DNA from: Gammaproteobacteria bacterium
Lineage (GTDB): Bacteria > Pseudomonadota > Gammaproteobacteria > Pseudomonadales > Azotimanducaceae
DNA length: 64,000 nt
Reading direction: 5' to 3'
Assembly (NCBI GenBank): GCA_021773555.1
Contig: JAJFKA010000009.1
Location: 21,922 to 85,921 of the forward strand
In this document: positions 23,301 to 32,342 of the stretch, one piece after another
How the letters are laid out: every line of letters starts with the position of its first letter
Numbering within the stretch: position 1 is the first letter of the stretch
Made by a program: the position numbers and the translations under genes
Notes under the pieces: generated by a model
The model's database searches: none
What the model was told of the DNA's origin: nothing
The model's input: only the letters and a program-made list of their open reading frames with translations

Positions 23301-25526
23301 CTAAACGGCATCGTGCAGTTTAACCGGCTCATCTGCGGCACCATAACCATCATACTGGTAGTAACCTTTGTAGTAGGGATGCGATTTGGATTCGAAATCG
23401 ACCTGGTTAAGTAAAACGCCTGCTACAGGGATGCCGGGATAGCGAAACCGACTCAGCGCAGAGCGGACATTTGCGACAGTGGTTGTACCAGCCTTAACGA
23501 CGAAAATCACGGTATCGGTGAGAGAACCCAGCAGGAAAGGATCACTGACCGCGGTGCACGGCGGGGAATCGATGATGATGTAGTCGTATTGATCCGAGAG
23601 GTCATTCAGCAGTTGGGTAAATGCAGCGGATCCCAGTAGTTCAAGTGGTTTCAAGCTGCGGGACCCGGCGGCCAGGACGTCGAAATTACCCTGGGTGTAA
23701 CGAACAATGCAATCCTCAACAGACGCACCACCGGATACGGCGTCGGTTAAACCCAACATTTTTTTATTAGTCTCATTGATCGCTGCCTCGACAGAGGGTC
23801 GTCGAAGATCACCGTCAATCAACAGGACCCGTGAGGTCTGGCCAAGCGATGCTGACAGGCTCAGGGCGACTGACGTTTTACCCTCGTGAGTCTGACAGGA
23901 TGTAACCAGGATTTTTTTAATGTCCTTATTGACGTTAAGTAAGGTCATGGAGGTTCGCACAGATCGAATTGCCTCGGAAAAACGTGAATGCAGGTTACCA
24001 AGGTATTCCCGGAAGGGAGTATTCGATTTGTCTTCACCGGTATGTACCATAGGTAACAGACCGAGCAGTTGCGCGCCGGTCTTGTCGATCACATCTTGTT
24101 CAGTCTCCAGCGTGTTGTTGAACGACACCGTGACAGATCCAATCAAGAACGATGCGAGAGTCAGTCCGATTAAGGATGTCATAATGGCCGTAACCAGGCT
24201 CAGCTTTGTACCGGTCCGCGGGACCGTTGCCGGATCTGCGATCCAGAGGTTGGTATTTCGAACGGGACCGGCGGCATCGTCCTGATTCAGTTTCTCCAGA
24301 AACACGGTGTAAACTTCACGCTTAATAGCAATGTCCTGCTGTAGTTCGTTCAGTTCAAAATCTTTTCGTCCCAGGGATTGTTTGCGGTCGCGAACTGTGG
24401 ACAGGGCCTGCTCGGCGGTGCGCTCGGTCCTGCGCGCGACGCTCAGGTCCGAGTTGATACCGTCCAGTACATTGTTGATCTGGGTTTGCAGTGTCCGTCT
24501 GGTGGAATCCAATTCAGATTGCAACGCGATCATTTTGTTATGTCGGCGTCCGTAGCGCTTGCTGAGTTCACTCTTGCGCTGTTCCAGATCAATCAGTTCA
24601 GCACTGACTCGACTAACAATGGGATGCTGTGCAAATGCGGGTACGTTGCGCAGTTCGGTGCCACCCTTTTCAACATCCTGAATTTGCTGAACGAGGTTTT
24701 CCAGATTCATTCGATTTTGTCTTGCATCAAAATATCTCGCGGTAACAGTTTCCAGTTCCCTGTCGACTTCATCCCGGCCGGAACTCGTGGAGATAATGTC
24801 CTCAGACTCCATGAAGTCACGCAAATTCTGCTCAGAGCGCTGTAGCTGCTCACGTAAAATCGTCAATCGCTCGGTGAGGAATTTCTGGTTCTTCAGGGCT
24901 GTTTCCATCTCATTCATAAACACCGAATTGATATAACTTTCTGCCAGTGTGTTTGCGGTGCTGGCAGCCAGTTCCGGGGTTGCCATCGTCAAGGTGATGT
25001 CAAGAAGGTTGGAATAACCTGAATCATCGGGCTCTGAGATTGTGATCAATGATCCAAGTTCGGCAGCTGCCCATTCTATTTTACTGGCTTCATCCGTATC
25101 CAGTTCCTCTGGACGAGGATCTATTTTCGAGAGCAGGTAACCGAGAATGCCGGTTCGTACTGATGTCGCTGACAGTACAGGTTCGTCGTGCAGGTTCAAT
25201 CGGTCTACCACGGTACGCGACAGTTTGTTTGAGTGCAGGATCCCTATCTGGGTAATCTTGAAACCCGCATCGCTATCACCCCAGTACAACTGTTCGAGAT
25301 TGAAAACCGTATTGTCCTTCGGAGCCACATGCAAGGTTACTGTTGCGGCGTAAGATGGTGCCAGGGACTGGACATAGAGCACTGCCAGCACGATGCCGAT
25401 AGCATTAACCGAGAGAATCCACGGATAGTATTTAAACCAGACAGTGCGCAGGAACATCAGGTAGTACCTGATGTCTATGGACTCTTCCTCGTAGTAAGGC
25501 TCGTTGCGGGATTGATAGCTCGCCAT
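23301..25526 (-). CDS. Wzc-like polysaccharide co-polymerase and tyrosine autokinase
   Basis: This 741-residue protein has an N-terminal Wzz domain with TM1 (residues 30-55), a long periplasmic coiled coil (200-410) with the KRYGRRHNKMIAL segment, a second membrane helix near residue 445, and a cytosolic BY-kinase. The kinase shows Walker A TSCQTHEGKTSVALS, Walker A-prime VLLIDGDLRRP and Walker B YIIIDSPP, and ends in a tyrosine cluster YYKGYYQYDGYG. It controls chain length and export of a Wzx/Wzy-type polysaccharide together with the Wza-like protein encoded 7 bp upstream. Confidence 0.95.
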   Translation of the reverse strand: MASYQSRNEPYYEEESIDIRYYLMFLRTVWFKYYPWILSVNAIGIVLAVLYVQSLAPSYAATVTLHVAPKDNTVFNLEQLYWGDSDAGFKITQIGILHSNKLSRTVVDRLNLHDEPVLSATSVRTGILGYLLSKIDPRPEELDTDEASKIEWAAAELGSLITISEPDDSGYSNLLDITLTMATPELAASTANTLAESYINSVFMNEMETALKNQKFLTERLTILREQLQRSEQNLRDFMESEDIISTSSGRDEVDRELETVTARYFDARQNRMNLENLVQQIQDVEKGGTELRNVPAFAQHPIVSRVSAELIDLEQRKSELSKRYGRRHNKMIALQSELDSTRRTLQTQINNVLDGINSDLSVARRTERTAEQALSTVRDRKQSLGRKDFELNELQQDIAIKREVYTVFLEKLNQDDAAGPVRNTNLWIADPATVPRTGTKLSLVTAIMTSLIGLTLASFLIGSVTVSFNNTLETEQDVIDKTGAQLLGLLPMVHTGEDKSNTPFREYLGNLHSRFSEAIRSVRTSMTLLNVNKDIKKILVTSCQTHEGKTSVALSLSASLGQTSRVLLIDGDLRRPSVEAAINETNKKMLGLTDAVSGGASVEDCIVRYTQGNFDVLAAGSRSLKPLELLGSAAFTQLLNDLSDQYDYIIIDSPPCTAVSDPFLLGSLTDTVIFVVKAGTTTVANVRSALSRFRYPGIPVAGVLLNQVDFESKSHPYYKGYYQYDGYGAADEPVKLHDAV

Positions 25527-25533
25527 GGTGTGG

Positions 25534-26052
25534 TCAGAAAATTCCTTCGAGGATCGTTACGGTATCACCTGGGCGCACCAGTGTCTTCTTGTCAGCAGAG
25601 ACTGGTTCGGCGGCCTTTTCCCGGAGAATGGTGAACTTTGAAGAAGAAGCCCACTCTGTAGGGCCCCCGGCTACCGTAATTGCCTGAAGGATTGTCAGGC
25701 CCGGCTGGTAAGGGTATCCCCCGGGACGGTTGACTTCGCCACCGATGAAGAAATTTCGATAGGCTGTGATTGATACGTTGACGCTTGGTTTTATCAGAAT
25801 ATCCTGCAGCAATCCGGCCACCAGGGTTTGCTCCAGTTCAGCAACCGTCCTGCCCTTCGCGGTGACCATTCCAAGGTAGGGATAATTAAAAGCTCCAGAC
25901 TCATCAACCCTGAAGCGCATCGACAAATCTTCTTCCTGATGGACCTGGATGTCGATCTCGTCTCCTGCACCAAGATGGTATTCGAGGGATTGCGCGAATG
26001 CTGCAGGATGAAGAAACAGGCCTAAACACAAAACACTTAGATAACGTTTCAT
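25534..26052 (-). CDS. Wza-like polysaccharide export protein
   Basis: The ATG at 26052 gives a 172-residue protein with signal peptide MKRYLSVLCLGLFLHPAAFA. It has a Poly_export domain (LGAGDEIDIQVHQEEDLSMRF split near residues 27-47) and an SLBB domain (FFIGGEVNRPGGYPYQPGLT). It is short for Wza (about 380 residues), has no lipobox Cys, and lacks the C-terminal amphipathic helix that forms the outer-membrane pore. A separate barrel protein is encoded just upstream and may supply the channel. It shares an operon with the Wzc-like kinase. Confidence 0.92.
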   Translation of the reverse strand: MKRYLSVLCLGLFLHPAAFAQSLEYHLGAGDEIDIQVHQEEDLSMRFRVDESGAFNYPYLGMVTAKGRTVAELEQTLVAGLLQDILIKPSVNVSITAYRNFFIGGEVNRPGGYPYQPGLTILQAITVAGGPTEWASSSKFTILREKAAEPVSADKKTLVRPGDTVTILEGIF

Positions 26053-26081
26053 TTGTGGCTCCTCGATGTTTGTGGGCTGGC

Positions 26082-27818
26082 TTACAGACCCATGCTCGCC
26101 TGAACTGTCAGAGTCCATCTGTCGAAATCCTGCTGGCCCTGCACCTGTTGGCTGGTGAAGGCGCCATCGCCCCGAAACGTGAGACGAGGGCCTGCTCGAA
26201 AGGTTGTTCCAAAAACCCACTGGGATGTTTGTTCAACCCGATCGGTTCCCTCAAAGTCCCGTTCCTGGTAAGTGAAGCTCAGATCGGACTTCCAGGCCTG
26301 ATTCCATCGCTGTGCCCAGCTTAACCGCCCGTACTGTTGAACACCAAATTCTCCAGAGTTGATTGCGCCCGGCTGGGCGAATACCTCAAGTAATTCTCTG
26401 GCTGACTGCAGTTCCAGGGTGGAACGCTTTTTGAGCCGCCAGGACAGATCCGCCCGCCAGACAGGGCTGCTAAAGCTCAGGTTCAGGTCCTGATGTTCCT
26501 TTCTCTCGTAGCCTAAAAGCACGGTGCCCGTGATGCGCCTGGGTAGCCAGAACTCCACACCTGGAAGCAGTCGGTACTGGATACTGTCGCTGCGACTGGC
26601 GTAATTAAAGTTCTGATATTGGCCTTCCAGAAGCACGGTAACCCTGCGTTTTACTCGCCAGTAATGGGTGGCCGTCAGGCTGTTGTTCTGAAGCCCGTAG
26701 CCAAAGTCCTGGATTGCTGACTTGCTGTCAACGTCGGTATGCTCAGTTCGCGCTACGACTTCGAAGCGACGCTTATCCTCGTTGGTGCCGCGCTGGTAGG
26801 TGAAATCAAATCCGAGAGAGTCATGATCAAAGGAGCCAAGCAAGCCTGCATTGAAATCTTCAATGGCCTGTCTGGTCCGCCTGTCATGCCAGTTACGATA
26901 GGTTGCTGCGACGTTGAACTGATTGTCCTTGCTAGGTCGATATCCCCAATTCGCCCGTAGCTCATGATTATTGAATCCATCCTCGTCACCTTTAAAGTAG
27001 CGACCGGATTCGAGCTCGTAATCTCCGAGGAATGTCCACCGGGGTTGTTGCAGGGCGAATCGAAGATGCGGCCTGACAACGACGACGCTTGAATCCTGTG
27101 CGCCGGTAACTGTACGGTCGATATTGTCAACCCGCAGATAGCTGGTCAGTGACGGTTCGATTGTTCCAATGAGGGCTCGAGACCGAGTCCAGAAGGACGG
27201 TGAGTCTGCAAAAACCGGCAAATCCGCGTCAGCCACGGGGTCGGATGAGCGAGGTTCCTGGGGTATCTGCAAGCCGTCCTCTCGTCGTAGGACAGCAAGT
27301 TCAAGGTGATTGTTTTCACTCGTGATGATTCCGGACAATCCGTAGCGGTCGTAAATTTCAGCAGACGCACTGGAAATGACACCATCGAGTCCGAACCTGC
27401 GCGCGACCTGCAATTGATGCAGACTCCCGGCATTACCAGCCCGGGCGATCTGCTGCAGCGTACGGTATTCTGCGCTGGATATATTGCCGATGAGTTCAAC
27501 CCTATGAATCTCTATAACATCACCGGGTCTTTCCACACCGTCTTCGAACAATGATGCGAGAACGTAGGTTTCTGATGTCACAACGACGCCGTTATACGAT
27601 ACCCGGGTCCGGTCCTCCCAATAATCGCGGTTGCCGTCGCTATCGATCAGGCCATTGAGCGCGACACGGTTGTGATGTTGGTTGTTTGCTGCCAGCTGAT
27701 GAGGCATGACACAGAATAAAAGTATCAGGGAAAGACGGGTAACGGAACAACTAAGCGAAACTGCAGTTAAAGACGTCGGGGAGGTCAGGTTCCTGGGAGA
27801 AAGTTCTGCGGGTTTCAT
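26082..27818 (-). CDS. Outer-membrane beta-barrel protein of polysaccharide locus
   Basis: This 578-residue protein has an N-terminal signal region (LSLILLFCVMPHQLAA), a mixed periplasmic part up to about residue 210, and a C-terminal half made of alternating amphipathic strands (for example RWTFLGDYELESGRYF and VTVLLEGQYQNFNYAS), ending LTVQASMGL as expected for an outer-membrane barrel. It resembles the large barrels found next to short Wza proteins in exopolysaccharide loci. I infer a role in polysaccharide secretion through the outer membrane. The Wza-like gene starts 29 bp downstream. Confidence 0.8.
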   Translation of the reverse strand: MKPAELSPRNLTSPTSLTAVSLSCSVTRLSLILLFCVMPHQLAANNQHHNRVALNGLIDSDGNRDYWEDRTRVSYNGVVVTSETYVLASLFEDGVERPGDVIEIHRVELIGNISSAEYRTLQQIARAGNAGSLHQLQVARRFGLDGVISSASAEIYDRYGLSGIITSENNHLELAVLRREDGLQIPQEPRSSDPVADADLPVFADSPSFWTRSRALIGTIEPSLTSYLRVDNIDRTVTGAQDSSVVVVRPHLRFALQQPRWTFLGDYELESGRYFKGDEDGFNNHELRANWGYRPSKDNQFNVAATYRNWHDRRTRQAIEDFNAGLLGSFDHDSLGFDFTYQRGTNEDKRRFEVVARTEHTDVDSKSAIQDFGYGLQNNSLTATHYWRVKRRVTVLLEGQYQNFNYASRSDSIQYRLLPGVEFWLPRRITGTVLLGYERKEHQDLNLSFSSPVWRADLSWRLKKRSTLELQSARELLEVFAQPGAINSGEFGVQQYGRLSWAQRWNQAWKSDLSFTYQERDFEGTDRVEQTSQWVFGTTFRAGPRLTFRGDGAFTSQQVQGQQDFDRWTLTVQASMGL

Positions 27819-27846
27819 GGGAAGGTAGGATGCGCACTAGTCTTGA

Positions 27847-28302
27847 CTAGTCGATCGTAATTTCTCGTTGGATCTTCAGGCCGTCCTCGTCATGGGTTAA
27901 GAACAGCTGTTTCTTAACCACATCCGAGTAGTTGTCCGAATGATAATTCTGGACGAAAATAACGTCGAGGTTTCCATCCGGGCCAACGCCAAGACTATCC
28001 AGTTCAAGTGTTACGGTGATATCGCCCGCCTGGGCCAATCGATGTCTTCGGTCAGCTTCCCATTGGTCCCGTGGCTGATCGATACGAGGTGAGCGGAAGG
28101 GGATGTAGTGCCCCATATAGGCATCCGCGTCGCGATTTCCCCAGGCAACTACCCAGCTCTGGAGGAATTCCTTGACCTCCTTCGAATAACATTCGATCGC
28201 CGCCTGGTCTTTGTAGCGCTCACAGCCCTCGTCCTGCGCGAACGACGTGAGCGTGGTGAGCGGCATGGTCAGCACAAATAGTACCAGCGGGATAGCGCTC
28301 AT
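27847..28302 (-). CDS. Secreted NTF2-like (Cds6/SnoaL-type) domain protein
   Basis: This 151-residue protein has a signal peptide (MSAIPLVLFVLTMPLTTLTSFA) followed by one cystatin/NTF2-like domain: VKEFLQSWVVAWGNRDADAYMGHY, RRHRLAQAGDITVTLE and VIFVQNYHSDNY. This is the domain attached to some L,D-transpeptidases (Cds6) and often found free in exopolysaccharide operons. It probably binds a glycan or peptidoglycan ligand. It lies 28 bp upstream of the barrel gene and 36 bp after the helical-repeat gene, all on one transcript. Confidence 0.78.
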   Translation of the reverse strand: MSAIPLVLFVLTMPLTTLTSFAQDEGCERYKDQAAIECYSKEVKEFLQSWVVAWGNRDADAYMGHYIPFRSPRIDQPRDQWEADRRHRLAQAGDITVTLELDSLGVGPDGNLDVIFVQNYHSDNYSDVVKKQLFLTHDEDGLKIQREITID

Positions 28303-28338
28303 TAGCGTCTGGCTCCAGTTACTCTGGTATGCACTCTA

Positions 28339-29055
28339 TCAACTGGCACTGGCGGGAGCCTCCGGAATCTGTTGCTGAAGAAGTGTCGCTGCTTCAGTGG
28401 ACTGGTTGGTTGAAGGCGTTCCCTGCGTTGCAAAACCTGGATCCAGTACTGTCCCCTCGAGCCACGACCTGGCTTCCTGGACATCCAGCACGCGACCATC
28501 AAACGGGACATTGCTTTGCATCATGCCGTCGATAACTACCGACAGGCCGTCATATCCAAGTGCGTTAATCGCGTCGAAAGCACTGGTAAGGATCAGGTCG
28601 TACTGAGATTGATTTGAGGCCGCCAGTGCTGCAGCCAGGATCAGTGCGATGGTATCTTCCGGTACGGCGCCCAGACAGGTCGCCAGGATGACTTCCGGGG
28701 CAAGCTCAGCGCGGAGCGACGAGAGAATAATCTTTTCGATTTCAGCGATGGTCAGGGCTGACTTGCATTGTTCGGCAATTGATTCAGGCTCAACGTTTGC
28801 GTCGATGGCAGTCGTGATGATCCCGGATATGGATCCAGGGGTAACGGCAATCGCGGCACCAATGATCGAAGTCGCATTTTGTGGACTCAACGCCAGTGCC
28901 TGTCGCAGCGCATCGGTGACCTCAGTCCCGCCAAGCAGCGCGCGCTGCATCACCGCAACCATACTCAGGTCGCGATCCTGCATATCTTCCATGATTGATG
29001 CGTGGGAAATTGTGGCAACCATCCAGAGCATGGTCACTTTAGCCGCGATTCTCAC
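28339..29055 (-). CDS. Secreted helical-repeat protein of unknown function
   Basis: A GTG start gives 238 residues with signal peptide MRIAAKVTMLWMVATISHA. The mature part is made of short amphipathic helices with recurring loops: LALSPQNATSIIGAAI, AVTPGSISGIITTAI, DANVEPESIAEQCKSAL, RAELAPEVILATCLGA and GAVPEDTIALILAAAL, a repeat of about 17-25 residues of the form (pro-polar)-x2-ILAAAL. It ends in a Pro/Ser/Gln-rich tail. I do not recognise a family. It is the first gene of the export operon; the 241-bp gap before it must hold the operon promoter. Confidence 0.7.
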   Translation of the reverse strand: MRIAAKVTMLWMVATISHASIMEDMQDRDLSMVAVMQRALLGGTEVTDALRQALALSPQNATSIIGAAIAVTPGSISGIITTAIDANVEPESIAEQCKSALTIAEIEKIILSSLRAELAPEVILATCLGAVPEDTIALILAAALAASNQSQYDLILTSAFDAINALGYDGLSVVIDGMMQSNVPFDGRVLDVQEARSWLEGTVLDPGFATQGTPSTNQSTEAATLLQQQIPEAPASAS

Positions 29056-29296
29056 GGGGGAGCCTCGTTAAAAAACGATGATCAGGAATTTTATGAGCTG
29101 AGCCGCCAATGATCAATGCCCAATTGTAAAAAGTTGTGAGAGATTGCTTACGTAAATTCCTGATTTTATTAGTTTAATTATCTTGAGGTTGGGGCAGATT
29201 CTACCGTCCGGCGACGAAATTTCTGCATTCTATCGCGGTTTTTGGCCCCAAATCCCTGTAAGTTGTTGTTTTTGTGAGTATTGCAACTGAGCCAGT

Positions 29297-29980
29297 TCAC
29301 CTTGGTTGGCAATAGCGGGGGAAGATACCCGAGCGTGGCAGCGAAGGACAAACCAGAGCCAGATATCCAAAATTGTTCGCTAAGTCGAGTATCTTACGGT
29401 TTTGCCCCGGGGACAGGCTAAGTGCTCCGCGAAGCGCGATTTTCATGATTTCCGAGCGTAACGGCGCTGAAAGGGAAGGATAGACCCGTAATCCCGCGTT
29501 CAACGTCAGGTATTGCACCTGGGGTTCGAAAGGTCCAAGGCGGCTCGCGCTTTCCATGGCAGCGATGAACTCCGAGTCCACTTCATCGAGTATCGCCTTG
29601 CTCTCGGCGATGTTCGCCCAGATTAGCGCGTCACCTGGCCGAATGCGCGATGCCTCACGATAGAAAGACAAGGCGTTTCGTTCGTGGACGCTGTCGGTCT
29701 TTGCTGCACTGGCGTATCCCGCGTAGCGAGATAATCCGGCAAGGTTGACCAGAATGTCGGGATTTGCGGGATAGATTGCGTGGCCAAGACTCAAGCTGGC
29801 GCGAGTTGAAGGTAACTCCGACGCGATGCGTTCCGGGTGTCGCGGCCACTCGCTCATCTGCACATCACCGAGCGCGTTATAAATACTGGCGATCCCCAGG
29901 CGCGACGTCGCGGGGATCGTCAAGACAATGGCGCTGATGGCTGTAATGCCGATCGCTGTCACCAATCGGGAAGAAGTCAT
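29297..29980 (-). CDS. Membrane-anchored TPR-like protein of polysaccharide locus
   Basis: I start at the ATG at 29980, which overlaps the stop of the Wzz-like gene (ATGA). The protein of 227 residues has an N-terminal membrane anchor (VTAIGITAISAIVLTIPA) and tetratricopeptide-like helices, for example ALSFYREASRIRPGDALIW and FIAAMESASRLGPFEPQVQY. It resembles VpsP/EpsP-type proteins of exopolysaccharide clusters. It probably scaffolds the assembly machinery on the periplasmic face. It ends with SLPRSGIFPRYCQPR, beyond the last repeat. Confidence 0.72.
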   Translation of the reverse strand: MTSSRLVTAIGITAISAIVLTIPATSRLGIASIYNALGDVQMSEWPRHPERIASELPSTRASLSLGHAIYPANPDILVNLAGLSRYAGYASAAKTDSVHERNALSFYREASRIRPGDALIWANIAESKAILDEVDSEFIAAMESASRLGPFEPQVQYLTLNAGLRVYPSLSAPLRSEIMKIALRGALSLSPGQNRKILDLANNFGYLALVCPSLPRSGIFPRYCQPR

Positions 29981-31149
29981 TGTAATTTTTGTCTTAGGAA
30001 CGTGAGACAGATCAGGATTACCAGTGTCAGTGTGAACACCAGTGGAAGAGTTATCCATGGCTGTGGGCTGAATGGTTCGGCAGGGATGGCAGCCGCACGA
30101 AATCGCTGGTCCAACACCGGCGCGCGTCCTGATTGATAGGTTCTTCTGGCATGGGCCTGCGCATTCCTATGTGTTTGTAACTCCAGAAAATAACCTTGCA
30201 GCGTCGCGACTCGGGATTCGATCTGCTGATTTTCAGATTCCAGATCTGCTAGTTCAACCGAATAAGTTTCAAGGTCACGGCGAAGCCCGACTAAAGATGT
30301 CTGAATGTGGGATTGTAGTAGTGCATCCGCTGCTTTGCGTTCAGCATTCAAAGCAATCATTTTAGCGTGTTGGTTTCCGTATCGTGTCGAGTGCTCGGCG
30401 ATTTTCACGCGGAGGTCTTGAGCGCGTTTGTACGCATCGCGTATACCCGGATAGGGTTCGATACCTGCCACATCGACGGCGACTCCTGAGGCGAGCTTTT
30501 CGAGCTGTAGCAGTTGCGCTTCAGCAAGCTCCCGTCTCTGGCTGATGAGCGCGTGTTCCTGATGGTGCCTGAGGCGCAGAGCCTCCAGTGCCGCGATGGT
30601 TTCCGTGGCCGTCAAAGCCTCCGGATGTTCCAGCATATAGGCATGCAAAGCCTGCTCCGCCTCGGTCAGGCTGTTGGCCAGCGAAGGCTCCATGGTGGCA
30701 TTGGTGGCGAGATAGGTTTCAGCGATCAGATTCACGAGCCTGGCTGCCGTATCCGGAAATGCTGATTCCAGCGAAACCAGGATCCAGCCCGATGCCGGAT
30801 CCTTGTCGACCTCCAGCTGCTGCTGCAATCGTGCGACATGCTGAGCCTGGGATGGTGTGACCTCGGCATTGCGGAGCCATGACAAACTGAACCGGCGCGG
30901 AGCGCGCAATATAGCCTCTCCAGCATCAATGCCACTCGCCTCCACCACCTGAGTTAGAAATGTGGCTGAGCGAATCAGCACCAGATCAGCTTCAACATTG
31001 CCCTGTGGTGATTCGAAAGCAGACTCGGCACGAAATTCCGGAGTTTGACTGAATACGAAAATTGCAGCCAACAAGGTCACCACAGCGGATGTGGCGGCCA
31101 CGTTCCAAAGGGTCGTGAGGAAAACAGATGGTTTTTGGTTCACGTTCAT
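29977..31149 (-). CDS. Second Wzz-like chain-length/co-polymerase protein, no kinase domain
   Basis: From the ATG at 31149 this is a 390-residue protein with TM1 near the N terminus (NVAATSAVVTLLAAIFVF), a long coiled coil (residues 150-330) and TM2 near the C terminus (ITLPLVFTLTLVILICLTFL). The segment RYGNQHAKMIAL matches KRYGRRHNKMIAL in the Wzc-like protein at 23.3-25.5 kb, so the two are related. It has no BY-kinase or Tyr cluster. It probably tunes glycan chain length alongside, or in competition with, the kinase-bearing protein. It is transcribed divergently from the glycosyltransferase operon. Confidence 0.85.
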   Translation of the reverse strand: MNVNQKPSVFLTTLWNVAATSAVVTLLAAIFVFSQTPEFRAESAFESPQGNVEADLVLIRSATFLTQVVEASGIDAGEAILRAPRRFSLSWLRNAEVTPSQAQHVARLQQQLEVDKDPASGWILVSLESAFPDTAARLVNLIAETYLATNATMEPSLANSLTEAEQALHAYMLEHPEALTATETIAALEALRLRHHQEHALISQRRELAEAQLLQLEKLASGVAVDVAGIEPYPGIRDAYKRAQDLRVKIAEHSTRYGNQHAKMIALNAERKAADALLQSHIQTSLVGLRRDLETYSVELADLESENQQIESRVATLQGYFLELQTHRNAQAHARRTYQSGRAPVLDQRFRAAAIPAEPFSPQPWITLPLVFTLTLVILICLTFLRQKLQ

Positions 31150-31223
31150 GATGACGCGCAAAACAGCCGCGCCGGGAAAAAACCAGAAATAAGCTCGCCC
31201 GGAAATGCCATAATGGGGCGTAC

Positions 31224-32342
31224 TTGCTTACAGGTTCTGGTAGTCGATTGCTTCTCTTCGTACACTCAAGTCTTCCGATCGGTGGTGCAGAAGTATTACG
31301 TTATACCGTCGCCAGGGAATTGCAAAGGCGAAAGGTTGACTTTCAGATTGTCTGTATTGAATCTCTCGGGGAACTCGGGATTCGCCTCCGAGCGCAGGGT
31401 GTACCCATAATCGCGATGGGACTGACAAATTCAATTTACTCGGTAACGACCACACTGAGGCTTACGGCGCTCTTTCTAAAACTCAAACCTTCGTTGGTAC
31501 AATCCAGTCAGTTCAATTCTAATTACCATGCCCGTCTGGCCGCCAAACTCAGTGCAGTAAAAATCGTTATCACTGAGGAGCATGGTATCTATCACTGGAA
31601 AAAGTGGCATCACCGTATGCTGGACCGCTTCCTCGACCACTGGTGCGATGCCATTCTGTGCGTGTCCGAGCGAGTGCGACAGTTCAATATCGAGGTAATT
31701 GGCATCGAAGCCAGCAAACTGATGGTTTTGCACAACTGCATCGACATGGAGCGTCTGGTGGTTGCCACCCCGGTTATTAGATCCGAGCTGAGCATTGCAG
31801 GTGACGACTTTGTATTCCTTCACCTGGGTAAAATGCGAGCGGAGAAAGGTCACGAAGTCCTGTTGCGGGCTTTAAAAAAAATCGGTAATGCAAGGGTCAA
31901 GCTGATTCTTCTGGGAGATGGACCACTGCGGCAACAACTTGCCGATCTCGTGACTCGCCTCGACCTGGACGAGCAGGTGTCGTTCGTTGGTGAACGCAGT
32001 AACGTCTATGACTGGTTGATGGCAGCCGATGCCTTTGTTTTTCCGTCAGTAAACGAAGGTCTTGGCATAGCGTTGCTCGAGGCAATGTATGTGGGATTAC
32101 CCGCGGTTACCTCGCGTACCGGCGGTATTGTGGAAATTGTGCAAGACAACGAGACGGCGCTGCTGGTCCGTCCCGGCGATGCTGATGATCTGGCAGAAAA
32201 GATGCAGCGGTTGATTCGCGAGCCGGACTTGCGCAGATTTCTCGGTCAGCGAGCCAGGGAATATGTTGAGAGAAATCACACGCCAGCGACCTATGTGGAC
32301 CGACTGTTAACGTCTTACCAGTCGCTTGGTGCAACGCTGTGA
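31224..32342 (+). CDS. GT4-family glycosyltransferase
   Basis: This GT-B protein of 372 residues begins with TTG and has an N-terminal acceptor site SSLPIGGAEVLRYTVARELQ. The C-terminal donor-binding region includes VFLHLGKMRAEKGHEVLLRA near residue 195 and the GT4 motif VFPSVNEGLGIALLEAMYVGLPAVTS near residue 275, with the Glu-x7-Glu retaining signature. It transfers a sugar from a nucleotide donor during repeat-unit assembly on the cytosolic face. It is the first gene of the plus-strand assembly operon and overlaps the next gene by 4 bp. Donor and linkage are unknown. Confidence 0.92.
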   Translation: MLTGSGSRLLLFVHSSLPIGGAEVLRYTVARELQRRKVDFQIVCIESLGELGIRLRAQGVPIIAMGLTNSIYSVTTTLRLTALFLKLKPSLVQSSQFNSNYHARLAAKLSAVKIVITEEHGIYHWKKWHHRMLDRFLDHWCDAILCVSERVRQFNIEVIGIEASKLMVLHNCIDMERLVVATPVIRSELSIAGDDFVFLHLGKMRAEKGHEVLLRALKKIGNARVKLILLGDGPLRQQLADLVTRLDLDEQVSFVGERSNVYDWLMAADAFVFPSVNEGLGIALLEAMYVGLPAVTSRTGGIVEIVQDNETALLVRPGDADDLAEKMQRLIREPDLRRFLGQRAREYVERNHTPATYVDRLLTSYQSLGATL

